A DNA stretch of 64,000 nt from assembly GCF_020907985.1 (NCBI RefSeq), contig NZ_JAJJPA010000004.1:124001-188000 (forward strand). The letters run 5' to 3'. Under the pieces are notes generated by a model. The model saw only the letters and a list, made by a program, of their open reading frames with translations, was not told the DNA's origin and did not search any database. Below, piece after piece: positions 25,122-34,560 of the stretch; position 1 is the stretch's first letter, and the number at the start of each line of letters is the position of its first letter. Made by a program: the position numbers and the translations under genes. The DNA comes from Kitasatospora humi. Its GTDB lineage: Bacteria; Actinomycetota; Actinomycetes; Streptomycetales; Streptomycetaceae.

Positions 25122-25151
25122 TTGAACAACTCAAAGCTTCACTGCTAATGT
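25122..25151 (+). promoter_or_regulatory. Promoter for a leaderless Cys-rich leader ORF
   Basis: TTGAAC at 25122-25127 and TAATGT at 25146-25151 are separated by 18 bases. The ATG at 25159 lies seven bases past the -10 hexamer, so the transcript would start at or next to the start codon and lack a 5' UTR. Confidence 0.6.
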
Positions 25152-25158
25152 GTCGGCC

Positions 25159-25290
25159 ATGACCACCTCCGACGCGCCCCGGCGGCAGCACATGAGCGGC
25201 TCGCTCATGTCGCGCGCCGCTTCGCGTCCGGGCGGGGTCACCGTGGTGTCGTGCCGCGCCGGCTCGTGTCGCGTTCCGAGCTGTAGCTAG
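25159..25290 (+). CDS. Small Cys-rich leader peptide (43 aa)
   Basis: The ORF runs ATG to TAG. The protein begins MTTSDAPRRQHMSGS and ends VVSCRAGSCRVPSCS, with all three Cys codons in the last 12 residues. No ribosome-binding site precedes it, but a good promoter places transcription initiation at the ATG, so leaderless translation is expected. It ends 112 bases before a DAACS symporter gene. Leaderless Cys-rich uORFs that control downstream cysteine genes by ribosome stalling are known in mycobacteria (cysteine-responsive attenuation). The analogous role here is inference. A small secreted or RiPP peptide is an alternative, but no maturase is adjacent. Confidence 0.6.
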   Translation: MTTSDAPRRQHMSGSLMSRAASRPGGVTVVSCRAGSCRVPSCS

Positions 25291-25308
25291 GCGGCGTACC
25301 GCCCGCTC

Positions 25309-25328
25309 CCGGTCGCCCGTTCGACCGG
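25309..25328 (+). promoter_or_regulatory. Hairpin between leader ORF and symporter
   Basis: CCGGTCG/CGACCGG form a perfect 7-bp stem with a 6-nt loop, followed by a C/T-rich stretch CCCCTCCTTCC that could mask the symporter GGAG site near 25389. This would be consistent with an attenuation leader. Confidence 0.5.
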
Positions 25329-25402
25329 AGCCCCTCCTTCCGCGTGCGCCGCCCCGCCTCCGACGCCTCCCTCCCCGCCAACCCCCCCGGAGTAGCACCC
25401 CC

Positions 25403-26713
25403 ATGTCCACACCCGCGCCCACGGCCCTCAGTCGCCTGCGCCGCACCCCGTTCTGGGTGCAGATCGTCGCCGGCCTGGTCCTCGGCGTCGCGCTCGGCTT
25501 CATCGCCCGGCAGAACGACGTCTCCTGGCTCACCACCACCCTGGACACCATCGGCAAGACCTTCATCCAGCTGCTCAAGCTGGCCGTGCCGCCGCTGGTG
25601 TTCACCGCGATCGTGGTCTCCGTCGCCAACCTGCGGCACGTCACCAACGCCGCGCGGCTGGCCGTGCGCACCCTGCTCTGGTTCGGCATCACCTCGCTGA
25701 TCGCGGTCGGCATCGGCCTGGCCATCGGCCTGCTCACCGACCCGGGCACCGGCACCCACCTGTCCACCAGCGGCCTGAAGGCCCCTCAGGACTCCGGCTC
25801 CTGGGTCGACTTCCTCACCGGGATCATCCCGACCAACATCGCCGACGCCTTCCTCAAGGTGAACGTGCTGCAGATCGTCTTCCTGGGCGTGGTGGCCGGT
25901 GCCGCCATCCTCAAGATCGGCGCCAAGGCCGAGCCGATCCTGAAGCTCAGCGAGTCGCTGCTGGAACTGGTCCAGACCGCCCTCTGGTGGGTGATCCGGC
26001 TGGCCCCGCTCGGCACGCTGGGCCTGATCGGCAAGTCGGTCGCCCTGTACGGCTGGAACCTGCTGCGCCCGATGGCCACCTTCACCGCCGACATCTACGT
26101 CGGCTGCGCGCTGGTGCTCTTCGTCGTCTACTCGCTGCTGCTGCGCTTCGTCGGCGGCCTCAACCCGGTGCGCTTCTACCAGGGCGCCTGGCCGGCGATC
26201 CAGCTGGCCTTCGTCTCGCGCTCCTCGGTCGGCACCCTGCCGGTCACCCGCCGGGTCACCGAGCGCCTGGGCGTGCCCGGGGAGTACGCCAGCTTCGCGG
26301 TTCCGTTCGGCGCCACCACGAAGATGGACGGCTGCGCGGCGATCTACCCGGCGATCGCGTCGATCTTCGTCGCCCAGGTCTACGGCATCCACCTGGGCAT
26401 CGGCGACTACCTGCTGATCGCCTTCGTCTCGGTGATCGGCTCCGCCGCCACGGCCGGCCTCACCGGCGCCATCGTGATGCTGACCCTGACCCTGTCCACC
26501 CTGGGCCTCCCGCTGGAGGGCGTCGGCCTGCTGCTGGCCATCGACCCGATCCTGGACATGATGCGCACCGCCACCAACGTGGCCGGTCAAGTCGTCATCC
26601 CGGTCCTGGTCTCCGCTCGCGAGAAGACCCTCGACCTCGCCGCCTACGACACCCCCGGGGAGTTCTACGACGAGGACCCGGCCGAGCCGGCGCCGGTCGC
26701 CGCTGCCGCCTGA
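25403..26713 (+). CDS. Dicarboxylate/amino acid:cation symporter (DAACS), possible cystine transporter
   Basis: The 436-residue protein belongs to the DAACS/SDF family (GltP, DctA, TcyP). It has N-terminal helices (FWVQIVAGLVLGVALGFIA, FIQLLKLAVPPLVFTAIVVS), a serine-rich hairpin loop region (QLAFVSRSSVGTLPVTRRV), and the TM7 signature variant ATTKMDGCAAIYPAIA followed by TAGLTGAIVMLTLTLSTLGL. The family couples H+ or Na+ entry to uptake of dicarboxylates, Glu/Asp or cystine. The Cys-rich leader ORF upstream favours a cystine role, but sequence alone does not settle it. A terminator follows at 26735-26764. Confidence 0.88.
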   Translation: MSTPAPTALSRLRRTPFWVQIVAGLVLGVALGFIARQNDVSWLTTTLDTIGKTFIQLLKLAVPPLVFTAIVVSVANLRHVTNAARLAVRTLLWFGITSLIAVGIGLAIGLLTDPGTGTHLSTSGLKAPQDSGSWVDFLTGIIPTNIADAFLKVNVLQIVFLGVVAGAAILKIGAKAEPILKLSESLLELVQTALWWVIRLAPLGTLGLIGKSVALYGWNLLRPMATFTADIYVGCALVLFVVYSLLLRFVGGLNPVRFYQGAWPAIQLAFVSRSSVGTLPVTRRVTERLGVPGEYASFAVPFGATTKMDGCAAIYPAIASIFVAQVYGIHLGIGDYLLIAFVSVIGSAATAGLTGAIVMLTLTLSTLGLPLEGVGLLLAIDPILDMMRTATNVAGQVVIPVLVSAREKTLDLAAYDTPGEFYDEDPAEPAPVAAAA

Positions 26714-26734
26714 GTACCGAGACCACCCCTTCGG

Positions 26735-26764
26735 GCCCCCGGATGTCCTGCGACGTCCGGGGGC
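26735..26764 (+). terminator. Terminator of the symporter gene
   Basis: GCCCCCGGA pairs with TCCGGGGGC (9 bp), and inner GTC/GAC pairs extend the stem. It lies 22 bases after the stop. Confidence 0.75.
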
Positions 26765-26840
26765 TCGCTCGTTCGTGTGAACGGGGCAACGGTGCCGAGC
26801 GGGTGGGCGTTACGGTGACCGAGGACCGGGAGGAGGCGCC

Positions 26841-27398
26841 ATGAGCGCAGAACGGGCGCGGGAGTACCGCGTCGATGACCTGGAAGCGGCGTTGAAGCTG
26901 TCTATCCGCCATATCCACGGTGATCGGGCGCAAATCGTCGAGGGAGTGATCGATCTCGTGTCGCCGAGCTGGGACCACGAGTCCGTGGCCGACATCATCC
27001 GGGAGCAGCTCGGCCCGAAGGCACGTGAGCTGGGCTTGCGGATGGGATCCGGTGACATCGACCTGCCGGGCAGCAACAACTGGTACATCCCGGATATCGC
27101 CGTGGTGCCACGAGAGTTGGTCAAGGGTGCCAAGGCCCTGCTGCCCGATCAGACCCTGCTGGTGGTGGAGGTGACGTCGGAGTCCAACGGGGATACCGAC
27201 CGGGTCGTCAAGCGCCGCCGCTACGCCGAGTACGGCGCGCCCCTCTACCTCCTGGTGGACCGTCAGGAACGCAGCTGCACGCTCTTCTCCCAGCCGGGGG
27301 CGCTGGGCTACACCATGGCGGTCGGTCCGCTTCCGTTCGGCGCGTCCGTCGAACTCCCCGAGCCCTTCGGGCTGGCGCTTCGGACCGACGAGTTCTGA
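26841..27398 (+). CDS. Uma2-family (DUF820) putative PD-(D/E)XK nuclease
   Basis: The 185-residue protein has the Uma2 pattern: an N-terminal VSPSWDHESVADIIREQL helix, the acidic IPDIAVVPRE, LLVVEVTSESN and the late VKRRRYAEYGAPLYLLVDRQ. These correspond to the D, E-x-V and basic elements of a restriction-endonuclease-like fold. GGGAGGAGG precedes the ATG. Uma2 genes are abundant in Streptomyces and cyanobacteria and their role is not established. The protein is complete, unlike the Uma2 C-terminal remnant at 37334-37447. Confidence 0.85.
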   Translation: MSAERAREYRVDDLEAALKLSIRHIHGDRAQIVEGVIDLVSPSWDHESVADIIREQLGPKARELGLRMGSGDIDLPGSNNWYIPDIAVVPRELVKGAKALLPDQTLLVVEVTSESNGDTDRVVKRRRYAEYGAPLYLLVDRQERSCTLFSQPGALGYTMAVGPLPFGASVELPEPFGLALRTDEF

Positions 27399-27413
27399 AC
27401 CGGAGAAACGGCA

Positions 27414-27434
27414 GGGGGCCCGGTGCGGGCCCCC
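27414..27434. terminator. Bidirectional terminator between uma2 and cspA
   Basis: GGGGGCCCG and CGGGCCCCC form a perfect 9-bp stem with a GTG loop. It lies between convergent genes and is followed on the plus strand by TTGGTACTGCTATT. Confidence 0.75.
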
Positions 27435-27524
27435 TTGGTACTGCTATTCCGTGCTCGTGGGGCCCTGACGGACCACCGGCGGACCCGCGGTGAGGCCCGG
27501 AGCGATCAGGTGATCAGCAAGTGA

Positions 27525-27728
27525 TCAGACTGCGGTGACGTTCTCCGCCTGCGGGCCCTTCGGACCCTGGGTCACGTCGAAGGTGACCGCCTGGTTCTCC
27601 TCCAGCGAGCGGAAGCCGCTGGCGTTGATCGCGGAGTAGTGGACGAAGACGTCCGGGCCGCCGCCCTCCTGGGCGATGAAGCCGAAGCCCTTCTCAGCGT
27701 TGAACCACTTGACGGTTCCCGTGGCCAT
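27525..27728 (-). CDS. cspA: Cold shock protein, CspA family
   Basis: The 67-residue single cold-shock domain has RNP1 KGFGFI (13-18) and RNP2 DVFVHYS (26-32), and ends PQAENVTAV. It binds single-stranded RNA/DNA and acts as an RNA chaperone. The start at 27728 gives the canonical [18 protein letters not shown]. Upstream lies a long leader region with a terminator-like hairpin at 27861-27889, so post-transcriptional control is plausible. Confidence 0.95.
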   Translation of the reverse strand: MATGTVKWFNAEKGFGFIAQEGGGPDVFVHYSAINASGFRSLEENQAVTFDVTQGPKGPQAENVTAV

Positions 27729-27849
27729 GCCGTTCTCCTTGCGAGGGACGTGGTGGACACCACACGTGTTGTGGCATCCGGTCCGCTGCGCTGATCGCCC
27801 CGCCTCCGGACCCGGGTCCGGAGTTTTTCGCACAGTGTTGCAATGCTGA

Positions 27850-29067
<1,218 letters not shown>

Positions 29068-29199
29068 GCCGGCGGCCGAGCGGCGTCCAGGGGCCGGGAT
29101 CCGCGGGGCGGCAGTGCTCCGGAGGCGGCCGAACCCGCTGGCGTAGGCTGGTTCGGTCGTTCCACCCCTTGATGCACCCGGAAGAAAGAAGGCCGCCAG

Positions 29200-30420
29200 G
29201 TGACCGAGCTCGCCGCGCCCCACGCCGCGCCCAGCAGCGACCTGCAGGCCGTTCTCGACCGGGCCGCCGCCGGAGGCCGGATCACCCCGGAGGAGGCGCT
29301 GGAGCTCTACCGCTCGGCGCCGCTGCACGCCCTCGGCGCCGCGGCGGACGCCGTGCGCCGCCGCCGGTACGCGGGCGTCGAGCACATCGCCACGTACATC
29401 ATCGAACGCAACATCAACTACACCAACGTCTGCGTCACCGCCTGCAAGTTCTGCGCCTTCTACGTGCCGCCGAAGAGCGACAAGGGCTGGTCCCGCGACC
29501 TGGAGGAGATCCTGCGGCGCTGCGCGGAGACGGTGGAGCTGGGCGGCACCCAGATCATGTTCCAGGGCGGCCACCACCCGGACTACGGCGTGGAGTACTA
29601 CGAGCGGGCGTTCTCCGCGATCAAGGCCGAGTTCCCGCAGCTGGTGATCCACTCCCTCGGCGCCTCCGAGGTCGAGCACATGTCGCGGATCTCCGGCGTC
29701 TCCATCGAGGAGGCGATCACCCGGATCCACGAGGCCGGCCTGGACTCCTTCGCCGGCGCCGGTGCCGAGCTGCTGCCGGAGCGTCCGCGCAAGGCGATCG
29801 CCCCGCTCAAGGAGTCGGGCGAGCGCTGGCTGGAGATCATGGAGACGGCGCACGGCCTCGGCGTCGAGTCGACCTCCACCATGCTGATGGGCACCGGCGA
29901 GACCAACGCCGAGCGGATCGAGCACCTGCGGATGATCCGCGACGTGCAGGACCGCACCGGCGGCTTCCGGGCCTTCATCCCGTACACCTACCAGCCGCAG
30001 AACAACCACCTCAAGGGCTCCACCCAGGCCACCGTCTTCGAGTACCTGCGGATGATCGCCATCGCCCGCCTCTTCCTCGACAACGTGGCGCACATCCAGG
30101 GCTCCTGGCTGACCACCGGCAAGGAGGCCGGCCAGCTGTCGCTGCACTACGGCGCGGACGACCTGGGCTCCGTGATGCTGGAGGAGAACGTGGTCTCGGC
30201 GGCCGGGGCCAAGCACCGCTCCAACCTGACCGAGCTGATCCACCTGATCCGCACCGCCGACCGGGTGCCCGCCCAGCGCTCCACCACCTACGAGCACCTG
30301 CGGGTGCTGGACGACCCGGCCAACGACCCGGTGGACCCGCGGGTCGCCTCGCACATCGCCTCCACGGCGATCGAGGGAGGGACGGCGCACCCCGAGCTGA
30401 AGATCCTCGCGAACGACTGA
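29200..30420 (+). CDS. mqnC: Cyclic dehypoxanthinyl futalosine synthase MqnC
   Basis: This is a radical SAM enzyme that cyclises dehypoxanthinyl futalosine in menaquinone synthesis. The 406-residue protein binds its [4Fe-4S] cluster with CVTACKFC (Cys78, Cys82, Cys85). It also has NYTNVCVTACKFCAFY and FQGGHHPDYGVEYYE, typical of the MqnC/MqnE/CofH group; the C-terminal LTELIHLIRTADRVPAQRST supports MqnC. Three bases separate its stop from the next ORF, indicating cotranscription. Confidence 0.93.
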   Translation: MTELAAPHAAPSSDLQAVLDRAAAGGRITPEEALELYRSAPLHALGAAADAVRRRRYAGVEHIATYIIERNINYTNVCVTACKFCAFYVPPKSDKGWSRDLEEILRRCAETVELGGTQIMFQGGHHPDYGVEYYERAFSAIKAEFPQLVIHSLGASEVEHMSRISGVSIEEAITRIHEAGLDSFAGAGAELLPERPRKAIAPLKESGERWLEIMETAHGLGVESTSTMLMGTGETNAERIEHLRMIRDVQDRTGGFRAFIPYTYQPQNNHLKGSTQATVFEYLRMIAIARLFLDNVAHIQGSWLTTGKEAGQLSLHYGADDLGSVMLEENVVSAAGAKHRSNLTELIHLIRTADRVPAQRSTTYEHLRVLDDPANDPVDPRVASHIASTAIEGGTAHPELKILAND

Positions 30421-30423
30421 CCG

Positions 30424-30942
30424 ATGCTCACTCTGCACCGGGGCGCGGTCGACGCCGTGCTGGTCCAGGACGACCGGATCGCCGCGCTCGGGCCGGCCGC
30501 CGAGCTGGCCGCCGCGCACCCCGGTGCGCGGGTGCGGGAGTGGCCCGGCGGCCGGATCACCGGCGGGCTGGTCGAGCCCGCCGCCGTGGAGCTGCTGGAG
30601 CGCCGCTACCACCCGGACCCGCGCGAGGGGATCGGCACCGAGCCCCGCGAGCTGCCCGCCGGCCTGTCCGAGCCGGCGCTGGGCGGCAGCGCCCGGCGCG
30701 GGCTGCAGGCCCTGCTCGCGCGCGGGGTGACGGCGGTGGTCGGGCCGTTCACGGTGCCCGTGGTGCGGACCGCGGTGGCCCGCTCGGGGCTGGCGGTGGT
30801 GGCGGCCGACGCGCCGTTCGACCGTGAGGTGGTGGTCGGCGGTCGAGCGGACTTCGCCGTCCTCGGCCTCGGGGGCGCCGCCGGCGACCGCTGCCTGGCC
30901 ACCGTACTGGCCGGTAGGATCGTCTTCCGGGGCCGGGGCTGA
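30424..30942 (+). CDS. Imidazolonepropionase-like-domain protein, fragment-like amidohydrolase
   Basis: The 172-residue protein resembles the beta-sandwich and adjoining parts of amidohydrolases: GAVDAVLVQDDRIAALGPAAEL at the N-terminus and FAVLGLGGAAGDRCLATVLAGRIVFRGRG at the C-terminus. It lacks the metal-binding HxH and the rest of the TIM barrel. Length and ends look intact, so it is a reduced family member rather than a broken gene. It starts three bases after mqnC, which suggests a function linked to menaquinone synthesis. That link is inference. Confidence 0.75.
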   Translation: MLTLHRGAVDAVLVQDDRIAALGPAAELAAAHPGARVREWPGGRITGGLVEPAAVELLERRYHPDPREGIGTEPRELPAGLSEPALGGSARRGLQALLARGVTAVVGPFTVPVVRTAVARSGLAVVAADAPFDREVVVGGRADFAVLGLGGAAGDRCLATVLAGRIVFRGRG

Positions 30943-31020
30943 GCTGCTGCGGGTAGCTGCCGGACGCCTCGTCAGGCCGCGAACTCCGCAGCCCGCGAAG
31001 GCGCCTGACGCCGCCTGGCA

Positions 31021-31704
31021 GTGGCCCATCCGGCTGACAGCGGTTACGATCCCGGTCGGCCCGTCAACCGCTCTCCCCGGTCGGTGCGGCCTCCACACGT
31101 CCCCGGTGGAAAGCCAGGTCAGTTGCGATATCCGTCCGCGTCCGCCGCCCCCAGGATCGGCCGTGGCTGGTACCTCGCCGCGGTGCTCAGCGCGGTGGTG
31201 GCGGTCGGCATGTGCCTGCTGGGCTGGCGCCAGAGCGAGCTGGCCGACAAGATCGGCGCGCACCCGGTCCAGGTCCAGGGCACCGTCACCCGGCTCCCGG
31301 GCGGCAGCGGCACCTACAGCGGCATCAGCTACGTGGTGAACGGACGGCAGCGCAGCGCGGAGGACCTCCCGCTCCCGCCCGGCGCCAAGGTCGGCGACCA
31401 GGTCTGCCTGCAGCACGCGGCCGGCGACGCGGGCGCGGTGCGGGTGTGCGACCAGACCTATCCGCAGGCGGCCGGGGTGCGGATGGCCCAGATCAGCGTG
31501 CCGGTGGCGGTGCTCTTCTGCCTGCTCTGCGTGCTGCGGATCCGCCGCCACCACCGGCACACCGCACGCTGGACGGAACGCCGCAACCAGGTGCTCGCCA
31601 CCGTCGCGCTGGCCACCGAGGCGCTGGCCGAGGGCATGCCGGCGATCACCGACGGCAAGCGCTCCCGGCGCCGCCACAAGGCGGCCCGCCGCGCGGCGCG
31701 CTGA
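31021..31704 (+). CDS. DUF3592-like two-helix membrane protein
   Basis: A membrane helix (WYLAAVLSAVVAVGMCLLGW), a ~90-residue extracytoplasmic domain (VQVQGTVTRLPGGSGTYSGI, GAKVGDQVCLQHAAGDAG), a second helix (ISVPVAVLFCLLCVL) and a basic C-terminal tail. The layout resembles DUF3592-type envelope proteins. The start is uncertain: GTG 31021 and GTG 31084 lack clear ribosome-binding sites, and TTG 31123 has CCAGGTCAG upstream. The role is unknown. Confidence 0.6.
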   Translation: MAHPADSGYDPGRPVNRSPRSVRPPHVPGGKPGQLRYPSASAAPRIGRGWYLAAVLSAVVAVGMCLLGWRQSELADKIGAHPVQVQGTVTRLPGGSGTYSGISYVVNGRQRSAEDLPLPPGAKVGDQVCLQHAAGDAGAVRVCDQTYPQAAGVRMAQISVPVAVLFCLLCVLRIRRHHRHTARWTERRNQVLATVALATEALAEGMPAITDGKRSRRRHKAARRAAR

Positions 31705-31751
31705 GCCCGCCGCGGCACCCCTCGGCGGCGCCAGCGGTGCCAGGGTGAAGA

Positions 31752-32456
31752 ATGGGGCGCGTGACCCGAGCCAACCTGGACAAGCAGCCCCACGAAGTCG
31801 CCGCCATGTTCGACGACGTCGCGGCCAAGTACGACCTGACCAACGAGGTGCTCTCGCTGGGCCAGGCCCGGTTCTGGCGGCGCGCCGTGGCGGAGGCCGT
31901 CGCGGCCGGCCCGGGGCAGCTGGTGCTCGACCTGGGGGCCGGCACCGGCACCTCCTCGCTGCCGTTCCTGGCGGCGGGCGCCGACGTGGTGCCCTGCGAC
32001 TTCTCGATCGGCATGCTGAGCGAGGGCAAGCGCCGCCACCCGGAGCTGGCGCTGACCGCCGGTGACGCCACCCGGCTGCCCTTCGCGGACGACTCCTTCG
32101 ACGCGGTGACCATCTCCTTCGCCCTGCGCAACGTGCAGGAGACCGAGGGCGCGCTGCGCGAGATGCTGCGGGTCACCAAGCCCGGCGGCAAGGTGGTGAT
32201 CTGCGAGTTCTCCACCCCGACCTGGGCGCCGTTCCGCACCGTCTACACCGAGTACCTGATGCGCGCCCTGCCCCCGGTGGCCACCCGGGTGAGCAGCAAC
32301 CCGGACGCGTACGTCTACCTGGCCGAGTCGATCCGCGCCTGGCCCGACCAGCCCGCCCTCGCCGCCAAGCTGCAGCAGGCCGGCTGGCAGAAGGTCGCCT
32401 GGCGCAACCTCACCGGCGGCGTCGTGGCGCTGCACCGGGGCTTCAAGGCGGCCTGA
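31752..32456 (+). CDS. menG: Demethylmenaquinone methyltransferase MenG (UbiE family)
   Basis: It methylates demethylmenaquinone with SAM in the last step of menaquinone synthesis. The 234-residue class I methyltransferase starts with the family motif [20 protein letters not shown], has SAM motif [16 protein letters not shown] near 59-73, [10 protein letters not shown], and the later [19 protein letters not shown]. The GTG at 31761 (VTRANLDK) is an alternative start and is closer to most relatives. It sits among mqnA/mqnC and the geranylgeranyl-reductase-like gene. Confidence 0.92.
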   Translation: MGRVTRANLDKQPHEVAAMFDDVAAKYDLTNEVLSLGQARFWRRAVAEAVAAGPGQLVLDLGAGTGTSSLPFLAAGADVVPCDFSIGMLSEGKRRHPELALTAGDATRLPFADDSFDAVTISFALRNVQETEGALREMLRVTKPGGKVVICEFSTPTWAPFRTVYTEYLMRALPPVATRVSSNPDAYVYLAESIRAWPDQPALAAKLQQAGWQKVAWRNLTGGVVALHRGFKAA

Positions 32457-32458
32457 GG

Positions 32459-32621
32459 TCACCCGGGGAGCGGCAGCCGCAGGATCAGCCGGTCGTCGCC
32501 CGGGCCGAAGCAGCCGGTGTGCTCGTGCAGCAGGGAGAAGCCGGGCGAGCGGTAGATGTGCAGCGCCACGTCGTTGTCCCGGTCGACGCTGAGCCGCACT
32601 TCGCGCACCGGGTCCTTCTGT
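32459..32621 (-). pseudogene. C-terminal remnant of a GNAT acetyltransferase
   Basis: In one minus-strand frame the segment reads VREVRLSVDRDNDVALHIYR, then PGFSLLHEHTGCFGPGDDR and LILRLPLPG, ending in TGA. This is a typical GNAT C-terminus (about 53 codons). Upstream of the segment the similarity stops abruptly at lower-GC sequence, and no start or motif A is found. It is convergent with menG, with only two bases between the menG stop and its own stop. Confidence 0.75.
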
Positions 32622-32970
32622 CGGCATATCTGCCAACTTGCTTGCTACTAGGGTGCAATGACGTTTCCTCAGGTGTCAGGATCGCGCGAGACACCGCTGG
32701 GGCCACCGGTCACTCACAGAGGCGCTCGACCTGATCGACGACAACTGGTGCTCAGCGAGGACAAAGTGGCCCGGCGGCGGCAGTGCTTCGAGGACCGGTG
32801 GGCGACGGCCGGTCCGCTGGACGGTGAGCGGCCGGTGAACGCGGACACTCCGCTCGGCGCAGGGGACACTCCGTCCGGTGCGGAGGCCACCCCGTAGACT
32901 GCCGAGGACCGTCCAGCGCTGCCCAGTAGCGCTGACAAGCAGCGCTGTAGTGGCTCAGGAGTGTGCGCAG
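32622..32970. other. Gap between GNAT remnant and geranylgeranyl reductase gene
   Basis: The left part (32622-32680) is lower in GC and includes TTGCTTGCTACTAGGGTGC, which looks like a promoter -10 region (TAGGGT). A short plus-strand ORF from 32658 (79 codons) has no recognisable similarity. The right end carries AGGAG at 32957-32961 for the next gene. Confidence 0.4.
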
Positions 32971-34254
32971 GTGACCGAGAACGCCGTCGAGAGCAGTGCG
33001 GACGTCATCGTGGTCGGCGCCGGCCCGGCCGGATCCGCCACCGCCTACTACCTGGCCCAGAGCGGGCTGGACGTGCTGCTCCTGGAGAAGACGGAGTTCC
33101 CGCGCGAGAAGGTCTGCGGCGACGGCCTGACCCCGCGGGCCACCAAGCAGCTGGTGGACATGGGCATCGACGTCTCCACCGACAACGGCTGGCTGCACAA
33201 CCGCGGCCTGCGGATCGTCGCCGGCGGCATCAAGCTGGAGCTGGACTGGCCTGAGCTGTCGTCGTTCCCCGACTACGGCCTGGTGCGCAAGCGCGCCGAC
33301 TTCGACGAGCTGCTGGCCCGTCAGGCCGAGAAGGCCGGCGCCAAGCTGTACGAGCGCTGCAACGTCTCCGGCCCGGTGATCGACGACCGCACCGGCCGGA
33401 TCACCGGCGTGACCGCCAAGCTCGGCCCCGAGAAGCGCGAGGTGACCTTCCGGGCCCCGCTGGTGGTCGCCGCCGACGGCAACTCCACCCGGCTCTCCAT
33501 CGCCATGGGCCTGCACCGGCGCGAGGACCGCCCGATGGGCGTGGCCTACCGCACCTACTTCAAGTCGCCCCGCAGCGACGACGACTACCTGGAGTCCTGG
33601 CTGGAGCTGTGGGACGAGCGCGGCGGCCAGCGCAAGCTGCTGCCCGGCTACGGCTGGATCTTCGGCATGGGCGACGGCACCTCCAACGTCGGCCTCGGCA
33701 TCCTGGACTCCTCCCCGGCCTTCGGCGAGCTGGACTGGCGGGAGGTGCTGAAGCGCTGGGTCGCCAACATGCCCGAGGAGTGGGGCTACACCCCCGAGAA
33801 CATGACCGACCCGATCCGCGGCGCCGCCCTTCCGATGGCGTTCAACCGCCAGCCGCACTACACCCGCGGCCTGCTGCTGGTCGGCGACGCGGGCGGCATG
33901 GTCAACCCCTTCAACGGCGAGGGCATCGCCTACGCCATGGAGTCCGGCCAGATCGCGGCGCGCACCGTCATCCAGGCCCAGGCCCGGGTCACCGCGGGCG
34001 GCCGGGAGCGGGCGCTGCAGGGCTACCCGGCGGTGCTGAAGGACGTGTACGGCGGCTACTACTCGCTGGGCCGCGCCTTCGTGAAGCTGATCAGCAACCC
34101 CAAGGTGATGCAGCTCGCCACCCAGCGCGGCCTCACCCACCCCATGCTGATGCGCTTCACCCTGAAGCTGCTCGCCAACCTGACCGACCCGCAGGGCGGC
34201 GACGCGATGGACCGCATCATCAACGGCCTCTCCCGGGTGGCGCCGAACGCCTGA
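32971..34254 (+). CDS. Geranylgeranyl reductase-family FAD oxidoreductase (possible menaquinone tail reductase)
   Basis: The 427-residue flavoprotein has a Rossmann FAD motif VVGAGPAGSATAYYLAQSG at about 13-31, EKTEFPREKVCGDGLTPRAT near 45-64, and VGDAGGMVNPFNGEGIAYAM near 305, characteristic of the geranylgeranyl reductase group. Such enzymes saturate isoprenoid double bonds. In actinobacteria the MenJ branch reduces the menaquinone tail, and Streptomyces menaquinones are partly hydrogenated. The location between menG and nuo supports that role by inference. The GTG start has AGGAG nine bases upstream. Confidence 0.88.
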   Translation: MTENAVESSADVIVVGAGPAGSATAYYLAQSGLDVLLLEKTEFPREKVCGDGLTPRATKQLVDMGIDVSTDNGWLHNRGLRIVAGGIKLELDWPELSSFPDYGLVRKRADFDELLARQAEKAGAKLYERCNVSGPVIDDRTGRITGVTAKLGPEKREVTFRAPLVVAADGNSTRLSIAMGLHRREDRPMGVAYRTYFKSPRSDDDYLESWLELWDERGGQRKLLPGYGWIFGMGDGTSNVGLGILDSSPAFGELDWREVLKRWVANMPEEWGYTPENMTDPIRGAALPMAFNRQPHYTRGLLLVGDAGGMVNPFNGEGIAYAMESGQIAARTVIQAQARVTAGGRERALQGYPAVLKDVYGGYYSLGRAFVKLISNPKVMQLATQRGLTHPMLMRFTLKLLANLTDPQGGDAMDRIINGLSRVAPNA

Positions 34255-34560
34255 CGCCCGACGCGGCGTCAACCCACCGGTGCGCGCTGCCCCACGGGTG
34301 CGCACTGCCCCCGGTACGCACTGCGCCGTCTGCTCGCCCGGGCCAGGCCGTTCGCCTGCCTGCCCCGGGCGGGGGCGGCGGTCCGCGGATCGCTCACCGC
34401 GGAGCGCCTTCCGTCACCCGATCCGGTGACAAAAGCCCTGCAGAGCAACCCCGCTGGTGAACAACAAGACCCGTGCCCCCTTCCACTTCGCCCCCGGCAC
34501 GAGCAACCCTGGAGTCGAGGCCGTTCGGCCGACCGATCCCACCAACCCCAGGGGGCCGTC
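34255..34560. other. Non-coding gap with an 18-bp palindrome
   Basis: GTCACCCGATCCGGTGAC at 34413-34430 has perfect 6-bp arms and could be an operator or a weak terminator. An in-frame GTG at 34426 would extend the next ORF by 45 residues but the extension looks non-protein-like. AGGGGG at 34550-34555 serves the ATG at 34561. Confidence 0.4.

Noticed and set aside
25117-25767. Minus-strand ORF covering the Cys-rich leader region
   Set aside because: Runs antisense into the symporter, with low-complexity composition; the plus-strand leader ORF has a promoter and sensible position.
32658-32897. 79-codon ORF before the geranylgeranyl reductase gene
   Set aside because: No recognisable motif or ribosome-binding site; the nearby TAGGGT suggests a promoter rather than a gene.
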